Shown here in pieces: positions 27,547-36,741 of a stretch of 64,000 nucleotides of DNA. The stretch is from Leptonema illini DSM 21528 (GTDB taxonomy: Bacteria; Spirochaetota; Leptospiria; Leptospirales; Leptonemataceae), in NCBI RefSeq assembly GCF_000243335.1, contig NZ_JH597773.1, forward strand, positions 1,791,550-1,855,549. The letters run 5' to 3'. Numbering within the stretch: position 1 is the first letter of the stretch; each line of letters opens with the position of its first letter. The position numbers were made by a program, and so were the translations under genes. Under the pieces are notes generated by a model. It had not been told where the DNA came from. It was given only the letters and a program-made list of their open reading frames with translations, and did no database searches.

Positions 27547-28332
27547 ATGAGCGCATTGCCTGAACAGATCAAGGTCGGATTTCTGGGCTTCGGTAAGATG
27601 GCCCGTTCCATCGCCGAGGGCCTTCAGAAAGAGAATCGCTGGCTGACCGGAGCCTGCGATGTGATGCCGTTTGCTTCTGAGCAGACGAAGGCCTTTGCCT
27701 CGGCCGGCGAGCTTGAGCAATGGGCCGATCTGATCCTGCTCTGCGTGAAGCCGCAGGATATGGCGACGGCGGTGGCCTCGCTTCAGGGAAGCCGCCCCTG
27801 CCTTTCGATCGCCGCCGGCCTCTCTCTCGATACGATTCGCTCTTTCTTTAAAGGACCGGCGCCTCTGCTGGCCCGCTCCATGCCCAATCTCGGCGCTACT
27901 GTCGGACTTTCGACGACGGCGATCTACTGCGAGGACGAGGCGCTGCGAGCGTTATCCGTCGAGCTTTTCGGCGCCGTCGGTTACGCCTTTGCCGTCGGGA
28001 AAGAGGATCTGATGCACGGCGTGACCGGGCTTTCAGGTTCGGGGCCGGCCTACGTCTTTCTTTTGATTCAGGCGATGGCCGAGGCCGGTGTGCGCGAAGG
28101 CATCCCCTTTGACGACGCTTTAAAGATGGCCGTGCAGACGGTGCTTGCCTCGGCGACTCTGCTTGCCGGTTCGTCGGATCATCCGGCGGAGTGGATTCGG
28201 CGCGTCAGCTCGCCGGCAGGAACGACGATCGAAGGCATGGCGGCCCTCGAAGAAAACGGTATGCGTCATGCGATCTATGAGGCCGTGCATCGAGCGACGG
28301 AACGCAGTCGCGAGCTCGGCAAGAAGAAATAA
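27547..28332 (+). CDS. proC: Pyrroline-5-carboxylate reductase
   Basis: 261 residues from the ATG at 27547. N-terminal Rossmann segment VGFLGFGKMARSIAEGL, then LLCVKPQDM, and the conserved C-terminal GLSGSGPAYVFLLIQAMAEAGV and SPAGTTIEGMAALE, the ProC signature. It reduces pyrroline-5-carboxylate to proline. No clear ribosome site precedes the start. The IS1182-type element lies 76 bp upstream, so its original promoter may have been displaced. Confidence 0.95.
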   Translation: MSALPEQIKVGFLGFGKMARSIAEGLQKENRWLTGACDVMPFASEQTKAFASAGELEQWADLILLCVKPQDMATAVASLQGSRPCLSIAAGLSLDTIRSFFKGPAPLLARSMPNLGATVGLSTTAIYCEDEALRALSVELFGAVGYAFAVGKEDLMHGVTGLSGSGPAYVFLLIQAMAEAGVREGIPFDDALKMAVQTVLASATLLAGSSDHPAEWIRRVSSPAGTTIEGMAALEENGMRHAIYEAVHRATERSRELGKKK

Positions 28333-28367
28333 TCAATCGAATACGCGTTCAGATGCGCGAGGAGTTT

Positions 28368-28997
28368 ATGATGACGGTTCAGGAATTGACGGCGGCGAAG
28401 GCGAATGAGATCTTCAACAGGGCGATCGACGATTATCATAAAACCGACGACATCCACGCGAAAGAACAGAATCCTTTCGCCGAAGGCACGATCGAAAGCC
28501 TGCTCTACCGCAAGAACTGGATCGATACGGTGCAGTGGCATCTTGAAGATGAGGTGCGCGCTCCGAACATCGCCGACGCCTCTGTGGTGCATCTGAAACG
28601 CTGGATCGATCGCTCCAATCAGGATCGTAACGATACGGTGGAGAAGATCGACGACTGGTATCTGACGCACTTTCGCGATATCAAGCCCTCGCCCGACGCA
28701 CGCCTGAATTCAGAGAGTCCGGCGTGGATTCTCGATCGCATGAGCATCATCTGTCTGAAGATCTATCACATGCGTCTTGAGACGCAACGATCCGACGCTA
28801 CAGACGAGCATCGTAAGAAATGCGAGAACAAACTGAACGTACTGCTTGAACAGCAGAGCGATCTCGGCCGATGCCTCGAAGAGTATATTGGCGACATTCT
28901 CGCCGGCACGCGTATGATGAAGGTCTATCGCCAGATGAAGATGTATAACGATGAAAGCCTGAATCCCGTTCTCTATCAGAAGGGCAAGTCGAACTGA
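28368..28997 (+). CDS. DUF4254 protein
   Basis: About 209 residues, helical and charged, matching DUF4254 by segments such as WIDTVQWHLEDEVRAP and LDRMSIICLKIYHM. GAGGAG just before the ATG at 28368 favours this start over the ATG at 28353. DUF4254 proteins are often found next to family 9 glycosyltransferases, as here, where the next ATG overlaps this stop. A role in surface-glycan assembly is inferred from that context only. Confidence 0.82.
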   Translation: MMTVQELTAAKANEIFNRAIDDYHKTDDIHAKEQNPFAEGTIESLLYRKNWIDTVQWHLEDEVRAPNIADASVVHLKRWIDRSNQDRNDTVEKIDDWYLTHFRDIKPSPDARLNSESPAWILDRMSIICLKIYHMRLETQRSDATDEHRKKCENKLNVLLEQQSDLGRCLEEYIGDILAGTRMMKVYRQMKMYNDESLNPVLYQKGKSN

Positions 28998-30118
28998 TGC
29001 ATCTGCTGATCCTTCGCTTCTCGGCCATGGGTGATGTGGCGTTGATCGCTCCCGTTCTGGGAGCGCTTGCGCGGGCGTATCCAAAAGTCCGCCAGACCGT
29101 CGTCACGCGTAAAGAATACGAGCCCTTCTTCTACAATATTCCCGGAGCGGAGGTCATCGGCGTCGATCTGCGTGCGCGCAAATACAGAGGCCTCACAGGT
29201 ATTCACCGTCTTTATAGAGAGCTACAGCGCCTCGGTCCGTTTGATTACGGCATCGATCTGCACGGCTCGTTGCGTTCGCGTATGCTGCGCTTCTTCTTTC
29301 GCGGCAAGATGCCCTTTGCGCGCATCGTCAAAGGCCGCAAAGAAAAACGCCTTCAGATACGAAGGCGCAACAAGGTGCTGCATCAGCTGCCGCACGTCGT
29401 CGAACGCTACATGCATGTCTTCGAGCGTGCCGGACTCAAGGCCGATACGGGTCCGGGTCCCTGGATCACGCCCGAGACGCGATCGCGCAAGCTGGCACGT
29501 GATTTTCTCGTCGATCGCAAGATCGAGAAAAAAGATACACTCTGGATCGGCCTCGCTCCTTTTGCGGGGCACAAACCGAAGACGTATCCGTTTGAACGTA
29601 TTCGCGACGTCGTGCGCCTCATCGATTATCATCTTCCCTGCAAGCTCTTTCTTTTCGGAGGTGGCAAACGCGAGATCGCCCTTCTCGAAGAGCTGGTCTC
29701 AATCGCTCCCGATAAGGCGGTGATGGTGGCGGGCAATCTGACGCTTGAAGGCGAGATCGGGCTTATGGATCGGTTAGACGCCATGATCGCCATGGATTCG
29801 TTTAACATGCACATGGCCGCCCTTCTCGGTCGGCCGGTGTTATCCATCTGGGGATCGACGCATACGTTCTCGGGCTTCGGACCGTACGGTCAGGACGACC
29901 GCAACATCGTGCAGATTCCCACCGACGTGCTTGAATGTCGGCCCTGCTCTATTTTCGGGAATAAAGGCTGCTTTCGCGGCGATCTCGCCTGCATGAACTG
30001 GATTGATCCGACCGACGTTTTCGCCTCGCTCTGCAACATCGTGCAGCGCCCCGTTCCGCAGCAGATCGCCGAACGCAAGACGATCCTTGCTCGCATCGCG
30101 CAGGAATCGAACGACTAA
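28997..30118 (+). CDS. Glycosyltransferase family 9 (heptosyltransferase-like)
   Basis: 373 residues. N-terminal MHLLILRFSAMGDVALIAPVL is the GT9 signature; the second domain holds FGGGKREIALLEEL and the donor-binding DAMIAMDSFNMHMAALLGRPVLSIWGST. Two Cys near the C-terminus (CRPCSIFGNKGCF) resemble those of other spirochaete and Bacteroidetes GT9 proteins. It probably transfers a sugar to lipid A-core in the cytoplasm. It starts inside the DUF4254 stop and converges with the LptF/G gene, overlapping it by four bases. Confidence 0.92.
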   Translation: MHLLILRFSAMGDVALIAPVLGALARAYPKVRQTVVTRKEYEPFFYNIPGAEVIGVDLRARKYRGLTGIHRLYRELQRLGPFDYGIDLHGSLRSRMLRFFFRGKMPFARIVKGRKEKRLQIRRRNKVLHQLPHVVERYMHVFERAGLKADTGPGPWITPETRSRKLARDFLVDRKIEKKDTLWIGLAPFAGHKPKTYPFERIRDVVRLIDYHLPCKLFLFGGGKREIALLEELVSIAPDKAVMVAGNLTLEGEIGLMDRLDAMIAMDSFNMHMAALLGRPVLSIWGSTHTFSGFGPYGQDDRNIVQIPTDVLECRPCSIFGNKGCFRGDLACMNWIDPTDVFASLCNIVQRPVPQQIAERKTILARIAQESND

Positions 30119-31215
30119 CGACGATGCTTGATCACAAGCACGACTGAGATGACGGCAAAGACGGCCGTCGACGCCCATCCGGCCACAAACGGCGGCAGGA
30201 TGTTATTCTCGCCCAGGTTCTGTCCTATACGGATGGACATGATATAAAAGAAGATCGTCGCCGTGGACAGCAGAAGGGCGCGAATCAGCGGTCCGCCGGA
30301 CCGGAGCGATCCCATATTGCCGGCGATGGCGCCGACGACGGCGACGATGAAGCACATAAACGGAAAGGCGATCGTCGCATGGAAATGCACGCGGTAATCG
30401 GTGGCGCTGAATCCGGCGCTTTCTCTGTTCTCGATCTCATCAAGCAGCTCGGCCAGATTCAGCTCTGAGGGATCACGACGCGGCCTTGTAAAGAAGTTCA
30501 GATCTTCATCCAGCGTAATCGGCAACTCCACATGCAGCTTTACATCGGCGACGTTCAGTTCCTCGTCAAAGAAGGTTTCGCGCACCAGCTGTAGCTTCCA
30601 GTCACGATCGCCCGTAGACAGGGCGTTTTTTGCCTCGACCATGCGCACCGGTTTGAGAGGGGTCGTCTCGGGCTTGAAGAAGAGGATGTGAAAGCCGCCC
30701 ATGACGCGGTTGCTTTCGCGATCGAGATACTGAACGAAATAAAAGGCCTGCTTTCCGCGAAAGCTGCGCTGCCAGACGACGTCGAGCTTGCGTTTCGTGT
30801 TCTTGCGGTACTGTTCCATGTAGTCGAGCGAAACTCGATTCGAAGGAACGACGACGTAGTTTTGAAAGGCGATGAGAACGGCGCTGAGCAGAAAGGCGAA
30901 TCCGAAAATGACGGCGACGGCGCGATAAAAACTGATGCCCGAGGCGAAGATGGCGACCAGCTCGCGAGCCATCGTGAACTGTGCGACGACGAAGCAGACC
31001 GAGAACATAATCGCCGCCGGCGTGATCGTGACGACAAGCTGAGGTATCGTCGTCAGAAGATGCATGTAGAGCAGGTACCTGGGCTGCTTGCTTTCGATCT
31101 TCATCGCCTCGTTAATCGAAACGCTGAGAAAGACAAGCAGCAGACCGAGCAGAGCGAGAAAGAAGCCCTTGATGAACTCCCCTCCAAGATAGCGGTCGAG
31201 CTTGTTCAGCTTCAT
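30115..31215 (-). CDS. LptF/LptG-family LPS export permease
   Basis: 366 residues with the YjgP/YjgQ layout: N-terminal LDRYLGGEFIKGFFLALLGLLLVFL, three membrane segments before a periplasmic beta domain (about 140-270), then three more. The family pattern near SINEAMKIESKQ and ELVAIFASGISFYRAV is clear. The protein pulls LPS from the inner membrane with LptB/LptC. The partner permease is not in this window, so F versus G is not assigned. It follows the kinase-like gene by three bases. Confidence 0.92.
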   Translation of the reverse strand: MKLNKLDRYLGGEFIKGFFLALLGLLLVFLSVSINEAMKIESKQPRYLLYMHLLTTIPQLVVTITPAAIMFSVCFVVAQFTMARELVAIFASGISFYRAVAVIFGFAFLLSAVLIAFQNYVVVPSNRVSLDYMEQYRKNTKRKLDVVWQRSFRGKQAFYFVQYLDRESNRVMGGFHILFFKPETTPLKPVRMVEAKNALSTGDRDWKLQLVRETFFDEELNVADVKLHVELPITLDEDLNFFTRPRRDPSELNLAELLDEIENRESAGFSATDYRVHFHATIAFPFMCFIVAVVGAIAGNMGSLRSGGPLIRALLLSTATIFFYIMSIRIGQNLGENNILPPFVAGWASTAVFAVISVVLVIKHRR

Positions 31216-31218
31216 GGC

Positions 31219-32028
31219 TCAGAGCATCCAGTTCAGATCAAAGAAGACGGTTGCCGGCAGAAAGCCGAGAGAGAGGGCGGCAATGACGAAGGCGGCAGCA
31301 GCGGCAAGCGGGACGATGAGGTTATCATCGACGACTCCGTTCAGGGCCGTAAACGAGAAGAACTCGGCCAGGGCGGCGACGACGGCGGCGAATCCAAGGA
31401 TGGCCAGGGCGACGCCAATCGAGCCCGATTCGAGAACAAAAGGAAGATTGCCTCGATTCAAGGCATCCTGAATCAAATAGAAAACGATCCCTGAAAGAAA
31501 CGATCCGGCGACAAATGCCAGCATGCCTTCGACGGACTTGCCGTTCCAGAAGCGCAACCGGCCATAGTAGATACCGACAAAGGCGGCAAGCGGATCAGCG
31601 AGAACAAGGAAGGTCAGCGATAGCACGACTACTTCATCTGAAAAGAAAAGCACAAGCACAAGATTTGAGATCATGTAGGCGACGGTGCCGTGAATACGAT
31701 CTCGCTCGGACTCCTTCATCAGCGATCCAAACAGGCGATAAAAGAGATCGCGAAATCCGCGATGCTTCATGCGCAGCGTTTCCATGACAATGAGAGCGAT
31801 ATTGGCGGCAATCAGCAGGCCGATCAGCACCTTGCGCGTGATAAACGGATCGTCCGCAAGAAAACGGAAGACGTCGCCGTACAGCATCACGGGAACGAGC
31901 AATCCGGCCATGTGATAGATCTTGCGCTTCAGGTTGAAGCCACGGCCTATCGGTTCGCTGATTCGAATCCACTTCATAAATTGAGATCCCACTGTCGGGA
32001 CGCTGCCAGACTCTAAAAAGGCTGTCAT
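31219..32028 (-). CDS. Polyprenol/diacylglycerol kinase-like (SEC59/DGK1-type) membrane protein
   Basis: 269 residues with seven to eight membrane segments. Family features: NLKRKIYHMAGLLVPV (conserved RKxxH), FLVLADPLAAFVGIYYG and WNGKSVEGMLAFVAGSF (the D-A-A-G and KS-EG motifs of CTP-dependent dolichol/DAG kinases, also seen in phosphatidate cytidylyltransferases). GAGGTGG precedes the ATG at 32028. It probably phosphorylates a membrane lipid or polyprenol. It forms an operon with the LptF/G gene. Confidence 0.82.
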   Translation of the reverse strand: MTAFLESGSVPTVGSQFMKWIRISEPIGRGFNLKRKIYHMAGLLVPVMLYGDVFRFLADDPFITRKVLIGLLIAANIALIVMETLRMKHRGFRDLFYRLFGSLMKESERDRIHGTVAYMISNLVLVLFFSDEVVVLSLTFLVLADPLAAFVGIYYGRLRFWNGKSVEGMLAFVAGSFLSGIVFYLIQDALNRGNLPFVLESGSIGVALAILGFAAVVAALAEFFSFTALNGVVDDNLIVPLAAAAAFVIAALSLGFLPATVFFDLNWML

Positions 32029-32114
32029 TTTGCCACCTCTTTCTCAGTTCAGGCTCCGCTGTTACAGATATGACTTGACGCATAAATAAAGTCGAGCAGA
32101 CTTCCTTACAGGCT

Positions 32115-32657
32115 ATGAATCTAAGGGTCGTACATCTTCTGCGCAAGGTCGAGCGTATCGATCGAGACATAGAAGAGCTCGATGCGCTGATGGGCACGTT
32201 GCAGATGGACCGGGAGTATTCTGCCCGTCTGCGTGATTCGCTGGTCGAGGAATCCTTTCGGCTGCGCCAGCTCAAACAGCGTATCAACTCGCAGGTCATC
32301 CGCATTCCGCCGCATTTTGAGGCCATGCTCGCAGATGGCAGGCGTCCCGAGATCGCCGTGCGCCCCGACGTCGCCGTACGCAGCGAGCCTGCCCGCCCCG
32401 ATGCCACAAATCGTGCCGAGCCGGCAAAAACACAGGCCTCCTCAAGCGACAGAAGCGGTCCAAAAGAGGCCTCCTCGAATTCCCTGCCCACGCAGGAATC
32501 GATCACCACACAGGCTGCGACGCCAGCATCCGAAAATGCATCGGCAAACGGCTCTGCTGCCTCGAAGGACGTAGAGAAGACCGAGACAGCGCCTGTGCGC
32601 AATCCCGGCACCGCCGCCGATAAGAAAAAGCCGCCCTTCCTGTTCCGGTTTGAATAG
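32115..32657 (+). CDS. Unrecognised coiled-coil protein with a low-complexity tail
   Basis: 180 residues; no family recognised. The first 60 form a charged helix with coiled-coil heptads (LLRKVERIDRDIEELDAL, RLRQLKQRINSQ). Residues 75-165 are a disordered Ala/Pro/Ser/Thr/Glu-rich tail, ending in a basic/aromatic KKKPPFLFRFE. No signal peptide or membrane segment. Divergent from the kinase-like gene. Function unknown. Confidence 0.65.
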   Translation: MNLRVVHLLRKVERIDRDIEELDALMGTLQMDREYSARLRDSLVEESFRLRQLKQRINSQVIRIPPHFEAMLADGRRPEIAVRPDVAVRSEPARPDATNRAEPAKTQASSSDRSGPKEASSNSLPTQESITTQAATPASENASANGSAASKDVEKTETAPVRNPGTAADKKKPPFLFRFE

Positions 32658-32783
32658 GCGTGCCGGCAAGGCGAGAATCTGTTCTACCATCCGGCCGCCA
32701 TGTTCGTCCGCGCGTCTTGTTTCCGGGCGCAATTATGATTCCCCTCCGACCGGGAGGGGAAAACATTGACACCGGAGAAACTC

Positions 32784-34226
32784 ATGACCGTTATCAACAA
32801 ACTCAGCAAAGCCTCCGTGCTCGCTCTGCTTCTTCTGCCGCTGTTCGCCTCCTGTGGAGACGGACAGGCGCTCGTCACCTTCAAAGACGACGGCAAAGAA
32901 CAGAAGATCACACGCGGCGAAATGAAGACCTTCCTCACCGCCACGATGGGAGCTTACGATCCTACGAAGATCACCGTTGCCATGCAGGACGAAGTACTGC
33001 AGAATCTTGCCCTGATTCGCGTCGCCGCTTTAGCCGGTAAAAAAGAAGGCCTCGACAAAGGCGAGGAATTCCAGCGCAATCAGATCATGATCGATCGCCG
33101 TGCTCTCATCGCCGGATTCGACCTGTATCTGAAAGTGAACGCCTCTTCGCATAAGTATAAGATGCTCGATGCGCAGATGCTCTTTCTCAAGAATGATCCG
33201 CAGAGCGATCGCAAGGCCGAAGCCGAAGAGCTTCTCAAGAAGCTGAACGATGCAAAAGACGATGCCGAGGTCGAAAAGATCATGTTCGCCTCGAACGAGA
33301 ATAATCGCTATCGCATCCAGGCCGGATATCTCGACCCCTATTGCATCTCGTGCAATCCCAATCCGTTAACCGAACTCACCGATCCCATCAAGGATCGCAG
33401 CGATAAAAAGTTCGTAATCGTAACAAACGAACAGGGCATCTGGCTGATCCGCAGCCTGAAAGTGCGCGACGTGAAAGGCGACGACCTCGAACGCATCTTC
33501 CTCGACTTTCAGCGTCGTGCTCAGAACGCCATCAAGAAGTATTACGAACAGGCCGGCCAGGCTCCGAAAGGCGAAGAGAAGCATCCCGGCATGATGAGCG
33601 ACGAAGAGGTGAAAACCTTCGCGAAAGAACAGGCCGAGGCGCAGGTTCGCCGTGAAACACGTAGCCTGCTTGCCGGCGAGATCGAGAATCTAAAAAAGGA
33701 ATATCCCATCACCTTCGAAAGCGGCGAAAATCCGCCTGAGATGTGGAAGGAAGCGCCGGCAGACGATACGCTGCTTTTCAAGATCAAGGATCAGGCCTAT
33801 CGTTACGCCGATCTGAAGAAAGAGGCAGGTATCGAGAAGATGGCGCCCGAAGAACAGTTCATGCTTGCCATGCAGGTTCTTCTGCCTTCTGAGCTTCTAA
33901 AGAAATCGTCGCAATACGATAAGGTCGTGAAATCCGACGAGGTCGAGTATGTCCAGGCTCTTTATACGAACGACCTGCTTGCAAACCTTTATATCGGCCG
34001 CGAAGCGTCGAAGACGACGGTGACCGACGAAGAAATCAAGCAGATGTATGAGCTTCGCCAGTTCAATGAGTTCAAGGGCAAAACCCTGGCTCAGGTAAAA
34101 GATCAGATTCAGATGGGACTGATGCAGGAAAAGCGCCAGTCGGCCTTTCAGGCGATCAAGAAGAATCTCTTCGATACTTACAGCGTGAAGATTGAACGCG
34201 AAAAGCTTAAAGAAGGCAAGCTCTGA
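32784..34226 (+). CDS. Large lipoprotein with SurA/PpiC-like N-terminal architecture
   Basis: 480 residues from the ATG at 32784, which has GGAG at proper spacing. A signal peptide with a lipobox is clear: LALLLLPLFASC. After it, a helical, Lys/Glu-rich chain with ITRGEMKTFL, DEVLQNLALIRVAALAGKKEGL and, near the end, TVTDEEIKQMYELRQF resembles periplasmic peptidyl-prolyl isomerase/chaperone proteins of the SurA/PrsA type. A complete PpiC domain is not obvious. Probably a periplasmic or outer-membrane-anchored folding factor; that role is an inference. A strong terminator follows. Confidence 0.75.
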   Translation: MTVINKLSKASVLALLLLPLFASCGDGQALVTFKDDGKEQKITRGEMKTFLTATMGAYDPTKITVAMQDEVLQNLALIRVAALAGKKEGLDKGEEFQRNQIMIDRRALIAGFDLYLKVNASSHKYKMLDAQMLFLKNDPQSDRKAEAEELLKKLNDAKDDAEVEKIMFASNENNRYRIQAGYLDPYCISCNPNPLTELTDPIKDRSDKKFVIVTNEQGIWLIRSLKVRDVKGDDLERIFLDFQRRAQNAIKKYYEQAGQAPKGEEKHPGMMSDEEVKTFAKEQAEAQVRRETRSLLAGEIENLKKEYPITFESGENPPEMWKEAPADDTLLFKIKDQAYRYADLKKEAGIEKMAPEEQFMLAMQVLLPSELLKKSSQYDKVVKSDEVEYVQALYTNDLLANLYIGREASKTTVTDEEIKQMYELRQFNEFKGKTLAQVKDQIQMGLMQEKRQSAFQAIKKNLFDTYSVKIEREKLKEGKL

Positions 34227-34260
34227 TCGGAGTTTAAACATCGTTCACTTTTCGTTTTTT

Positions 34261-34288
34261 AAAGGGAGGCCCGAAAGCCTCCCTTTTC
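34261..34288 (+). terminator. Rho-independent terminator after the large lipoprotein gene
   Basis: AAAGGGAGGC at 34261-34270 pairs with GCCTCCCTTT at 34277-34286 around CCGAAA, ending in a short T-run. A T-run on the other side (CGTTTTTT before the stem) makes it potentially bidirectional. Confidence 0.9.
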
Positions 34289-34427
34289 TGTTTGGAGCCG
34301 GTTCTGAATCCCTTTCTGAGCTTTAAGAACAGAGCGGATGCGTTCGACCGCAGCCTGATCGAGGCGAGATTGCTATCTAAGACGCGAGACAGGGGCTGTA
34401 TTGAATGTAGATAGGTCTTAACGGGGC

Positions 34428-34483
34428 ACGACATAAAAAAAATATCTTCACATTAAGATGTCCCGGTAATAATATTATGTCCC
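34428..34483 (+). repeat. Palindromic repeat D (56 bp, more divergent)
   Basis: It runs from ACGACATAAA to ATTATGTCCC, with internal CTTCACATTAAGATGTCCC. Spacing of the landmarks is identical to B and C. Its outer ends are degenerate (ACGACA and TGTCCC in place of GCGACA and TGTCGC), and the conserved outer blocks shared by B and C are absent. Confidence 0.82.
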
Positions 34484-34634
34484 ATACACTTTACTGGCCG
34501 CAGCGCTATCCCACCCCTGCTCCTGGCACATCAAGTGTATTCTCTGCTCCGCCTGAGTCTCTACCACTCACAAGCAGGAAATCGACTTGCTCGGGCAGCC
34601 TCATCCGTTATCCCGAATCCGCAGACACTCGCCC

Positions 34635-35105
34635 ATGCCGACTCAATCGCACGAAGCCTTGAATTCCTATGTATGCCCCCTTTGCCGCTCTCCGATAAAA
34701 GGCATGCCCGGTGAGATCGTCCCATGTCCTCGCTGCCGAACGGTCTTCGCTGTCACGCCAAACAATCCCCTGTCGCTACACACCCGCCGGAGTTTCTCGT
34801 ATAACACTCTTCTAAAATGCCTGCTGCCCCTTCTTCCCTTTCTTATGTACGTATCGACGATGTCTTTTACGGACTGGTCGTCGCTGCCCGCCGTCTCGCT
34901 GCTAAGCTTGCTGCTGCCATGGCTGATCTGGCCGCGTGAGGCAACGAGCGCTCAAGATGTAACGCTCATCGGTCTGTATCGCCTGCTTGCTCGGCGGAAA
35001 CTGCATCTTCTCGATGTCGGATCAAGGCTCGGCCTCGGAATAATGCTTGTCACACATCTGATGGCAGTTTCTATACTGATAGCTCATCTTTTCGGGAGCA
35101 TATGA
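34635..35105 (+). CDS. Zinc-ribbon membrane protein of unknown function
   Basis: About 156 residues from the ATG at 34635. An N-terminal zinc ribbon ([12 protein letters not shown]...[10 protein letters not shown], two CxxC pairs) is followed by three hydrophobic segments ([51 protein letters not shown]). The frame is open back to 34587, which would add basic residues of little use. It overlaps the next start by four bases (ATGA). Role unknown. Confidence 0.65.
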   Translation: MPTQSHEALNSYVCPLCRSPIKGMPGEIVPCPRCRTVFAVTPNNPLSLHTRRSFSYNTLLKCLLPLLPFLMYVSTMSFTDWSSLPAVSLLSLLLPWLIWPREATSAQDVTLIGLYRLLARRKLHLLDVGSRLGLGIMLVTHLMAVSILIAHLFGSI

Positions 35106-35455
35106 TGGACAGGCCGAAAATCTTCTCGATGACCTTTGCAAGCGTGTATCCGCTTTATATTCATAAGGCCGAGAAAAAGAATCGCACAAAGCAGGAAGTC
35201 GATCAAATCATCCTCTGGCTGACCGGCTACGATGAAGCGACATTACGGGCGCAGATCGAAAGGCAGGTCAGCTTCGAGATATTCTTCGAAGAGGCTCCGC
35301 ATATTAACGACAACGTTACGCTGATCAAAGGCGTGATCTGCGGCTACAGGGTAGAAGAGATCGAAGATGAGCTGATGCGTAAGATTCGCTACCTGGACAA
35401 GCTGGTGGACGAGCTCGCTAAGGGAAAGACGATGGAAAAGATTCTGCGCAAGTGA
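35102..35455 (+). CDS. DUF2200 protein
   Basis: 117 residues matching DUF2200 nearly end to end: [46 protein letters not shown] and [30 protein letters not shown]. Small soluble cytosolic protein of unknown function, widespread and often transferred. Two ATGs stand at the start (35102 and 35105); the first overlaps the upstream stop. Confidence 0.88.
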   Translation: MMDRPKIFSMTFASVYPLYIHKAEKKNRTKQEVDQIILWLTGYDEATLRAQIERQVSFEIFFEEAPHINDNVTLIKGVICGYRVEEIEDELMRKIRYLDKLVDELAKGKTMEKILRK

Positions 35456-35464
35456 GCGAGGCCG

Positions 35465-35917
35465 ATGTCAACAGAACTCACGTTGCCCGAAATCAAGCCT
35501 GTTAACGAGCTGTCCCGGTACCTGACGGTGGCGCAGATGCTGATGTTTCCGTCGATTTATCTTTCTTTCCATTATGCATGGAACTCTGGGGCTGCAGAAT
35601 TTCTCTTTGCCTTCCTTCTTGTTGCGACTCCTATCGTGGCGACTGCCTCGCTCCTCTCAGGCATCGTTGCTCTGATCAGAGGCAAGGATTCTCGATCGTT
35701 ACAGAAGCCATGCTGCAATCGCCTGCCCCTTATCAAAGTGCATATCACCAGCGGCCTCATCTCCAGTTCAGGCACGTTACTCTCACTCCTGTTGCAGGGG
35801 ACAATGACAGAGAAGTCCTCCGTCTTGCCTTTCTTTCTCGCACTGGCAATATATTTATTCGGATCGATCACATTCACGGTCACTGCTTTTCTGCTCAGAT
35901 TGAGGAATAGAGGTTGA
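35465..35917 (+). CDS. Four-span membrane protein, unrecognised
   Basis: 150 residues with about four membrane segments (VAQMLMFPSIYLSFHY, FLFAFLLVATPIVATASLLSGIVALI, SGLISSSGTLLSLLL, SVLPFFLALAIYLFGSITFTVTAFLL) and a short Cys-containing loop. No family recognised. It follows the DUF2200 gene by nine bases and begins a run of three small membrane proteins of unknown role. Confidence 0.6.
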   Translation: MSTELTLPEIKPVNELSRYLTVAQMLMFPSIYLSFHYAWNSGAAEFLFAFLLVATPIVATASLLSGIVALIRGKDSRSLQKPCCNRLPLIKVHITSGLISSSGTLLSLLLQGTMTEKSSVLPFFLALAIYLFGSITFTVTAFLLRLRNRG

Positions 35918-35948
35918 ATGGGTCCATATCCATCAGAAGAGGGAGTCC

Positions 35949-36257
35949 TTGACTATGCGCATCAAGCAGACAAAGAAAGCTAATATTCAGTGGGAGTCGA
36001 TACGTTTGCTGTTCATATTGCCAATCCTCTGGTATTCGCATCATTTAAGCACACACCTGATTCAGTCCCCGTGGCTACCGGACTATATTGCCAGAGTCGC
36101 CCTGATAAACCTTGCTTTCCTTGCAGGACCTTCGTCAGAAGCAGCAATAGTATTATTTACAGGCAAGCCATTCTCATGGAAAACACGAGCAAGCTTGTTC
36201 CTTTCAGGGACGCTCTTTTCTCTTATGTCGATCCGCGCTGCCTTTGGAGACGACTGA
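35949..36257 (+). CDS. Small membrane protein, unrecognised
   Basis: 102 residues: an N-terminal basic segment and about three hydrophobic segments (IRLLFILPILWYSHHL, ARVALINLAFLAGPSSEAAIVLF, ASLFLSGTLFSLMSI). No family recognised. The start follows a weak GGAG (GAAGAGGGAGTCC). Lies in a block of accessory-looking genes. Confidence 0.5.
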   Translation: MTMRIKQTKKANIQWESIRLLFILPILWYSHHLSTHLIQSPWLPDYIARVALINLAFLAGPSSEAAIVLFTGKPFSWKTRASLFLSGTLFSLMSIRAAFGDD

Positions 36258-36321
36258 AAGTGTCTGGGCCCATATCGTGTCCTCTCAGTTGTTTGAAAAT
36301 GAATCATCCCCTGGACAACCC

Positions 36322-36711
36322 ATGCCCGGTTTAAAAAGCCTGTTCATGATCCTTCTTTTCATTTGCTTATCCGGTGCCCGCGCGTTCCTCGTCGGCATCA
36401 GCATCCCGGTTGTGGACAGCGGCGCAGGGGCTTTTGCGATGATGGGAAATATCATCATCTACTCAATCCTCGCACTTTTCGCACAGGTGGTGCCTGGCAT
36501 CTTGCATCGTGTATTCGTCTGGGTTCGGCAGTCGCAGGCATCACCTGCATTCTATCTGCATCTCTATTTCTGGGGCGGATTGCCTCTTCATGTGATTTCT
36601 TTTCTTCTGCGACCAGAAGCTGCTGTGTTCTCGTTCTTGCCCGATTTGCTTCTGATTACCCTCTACAAAATTGGTCTATCCTTATTTGCTCAGCCCTCCG
36701 GAGATCGCTAA
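36322..36711 (+). CDS. Small membrane protein, unrecognised
   Basis: About 129 residues from the ATG at 36322; the frame is open to 36244, but that start would overlap the preceding gene. Three to four hydrophobic segments (LFMILLFICLSGARAFLVGISI, GNIIIYSILALFAQVVPGIL, LYFWGGLPLHVISFLL, LLLITLYKIGLSLF). No family recognised. Confidence 0.5.
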   Translation: MPGLKSLFMILLFICLSGARAFLVGISIPVVDSGAGAFAMMGNIIIYSILALFAQVVPGILHRVFVWVRQSQASPAFYLHLYFWGGLPLHVISFLLRPEAAVFSFLPDLLLITLYKIGLSLFAQPSGDR

Positions 36712-36741
36712 AATGCAAAGCCGCATCAGGAGTCTGTAGCT

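Larger units (their letters stand above)
34227..34634. other. Non-coding stretch with terminator and repeat D
   Basis: No gene seen. It contains the terminator at 34261-34288 and palindromic repeat D at 34428-34483. The following 150 bp before the zinc-ribbon membrane protein hold no recognised site. Confidence 0.6.
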
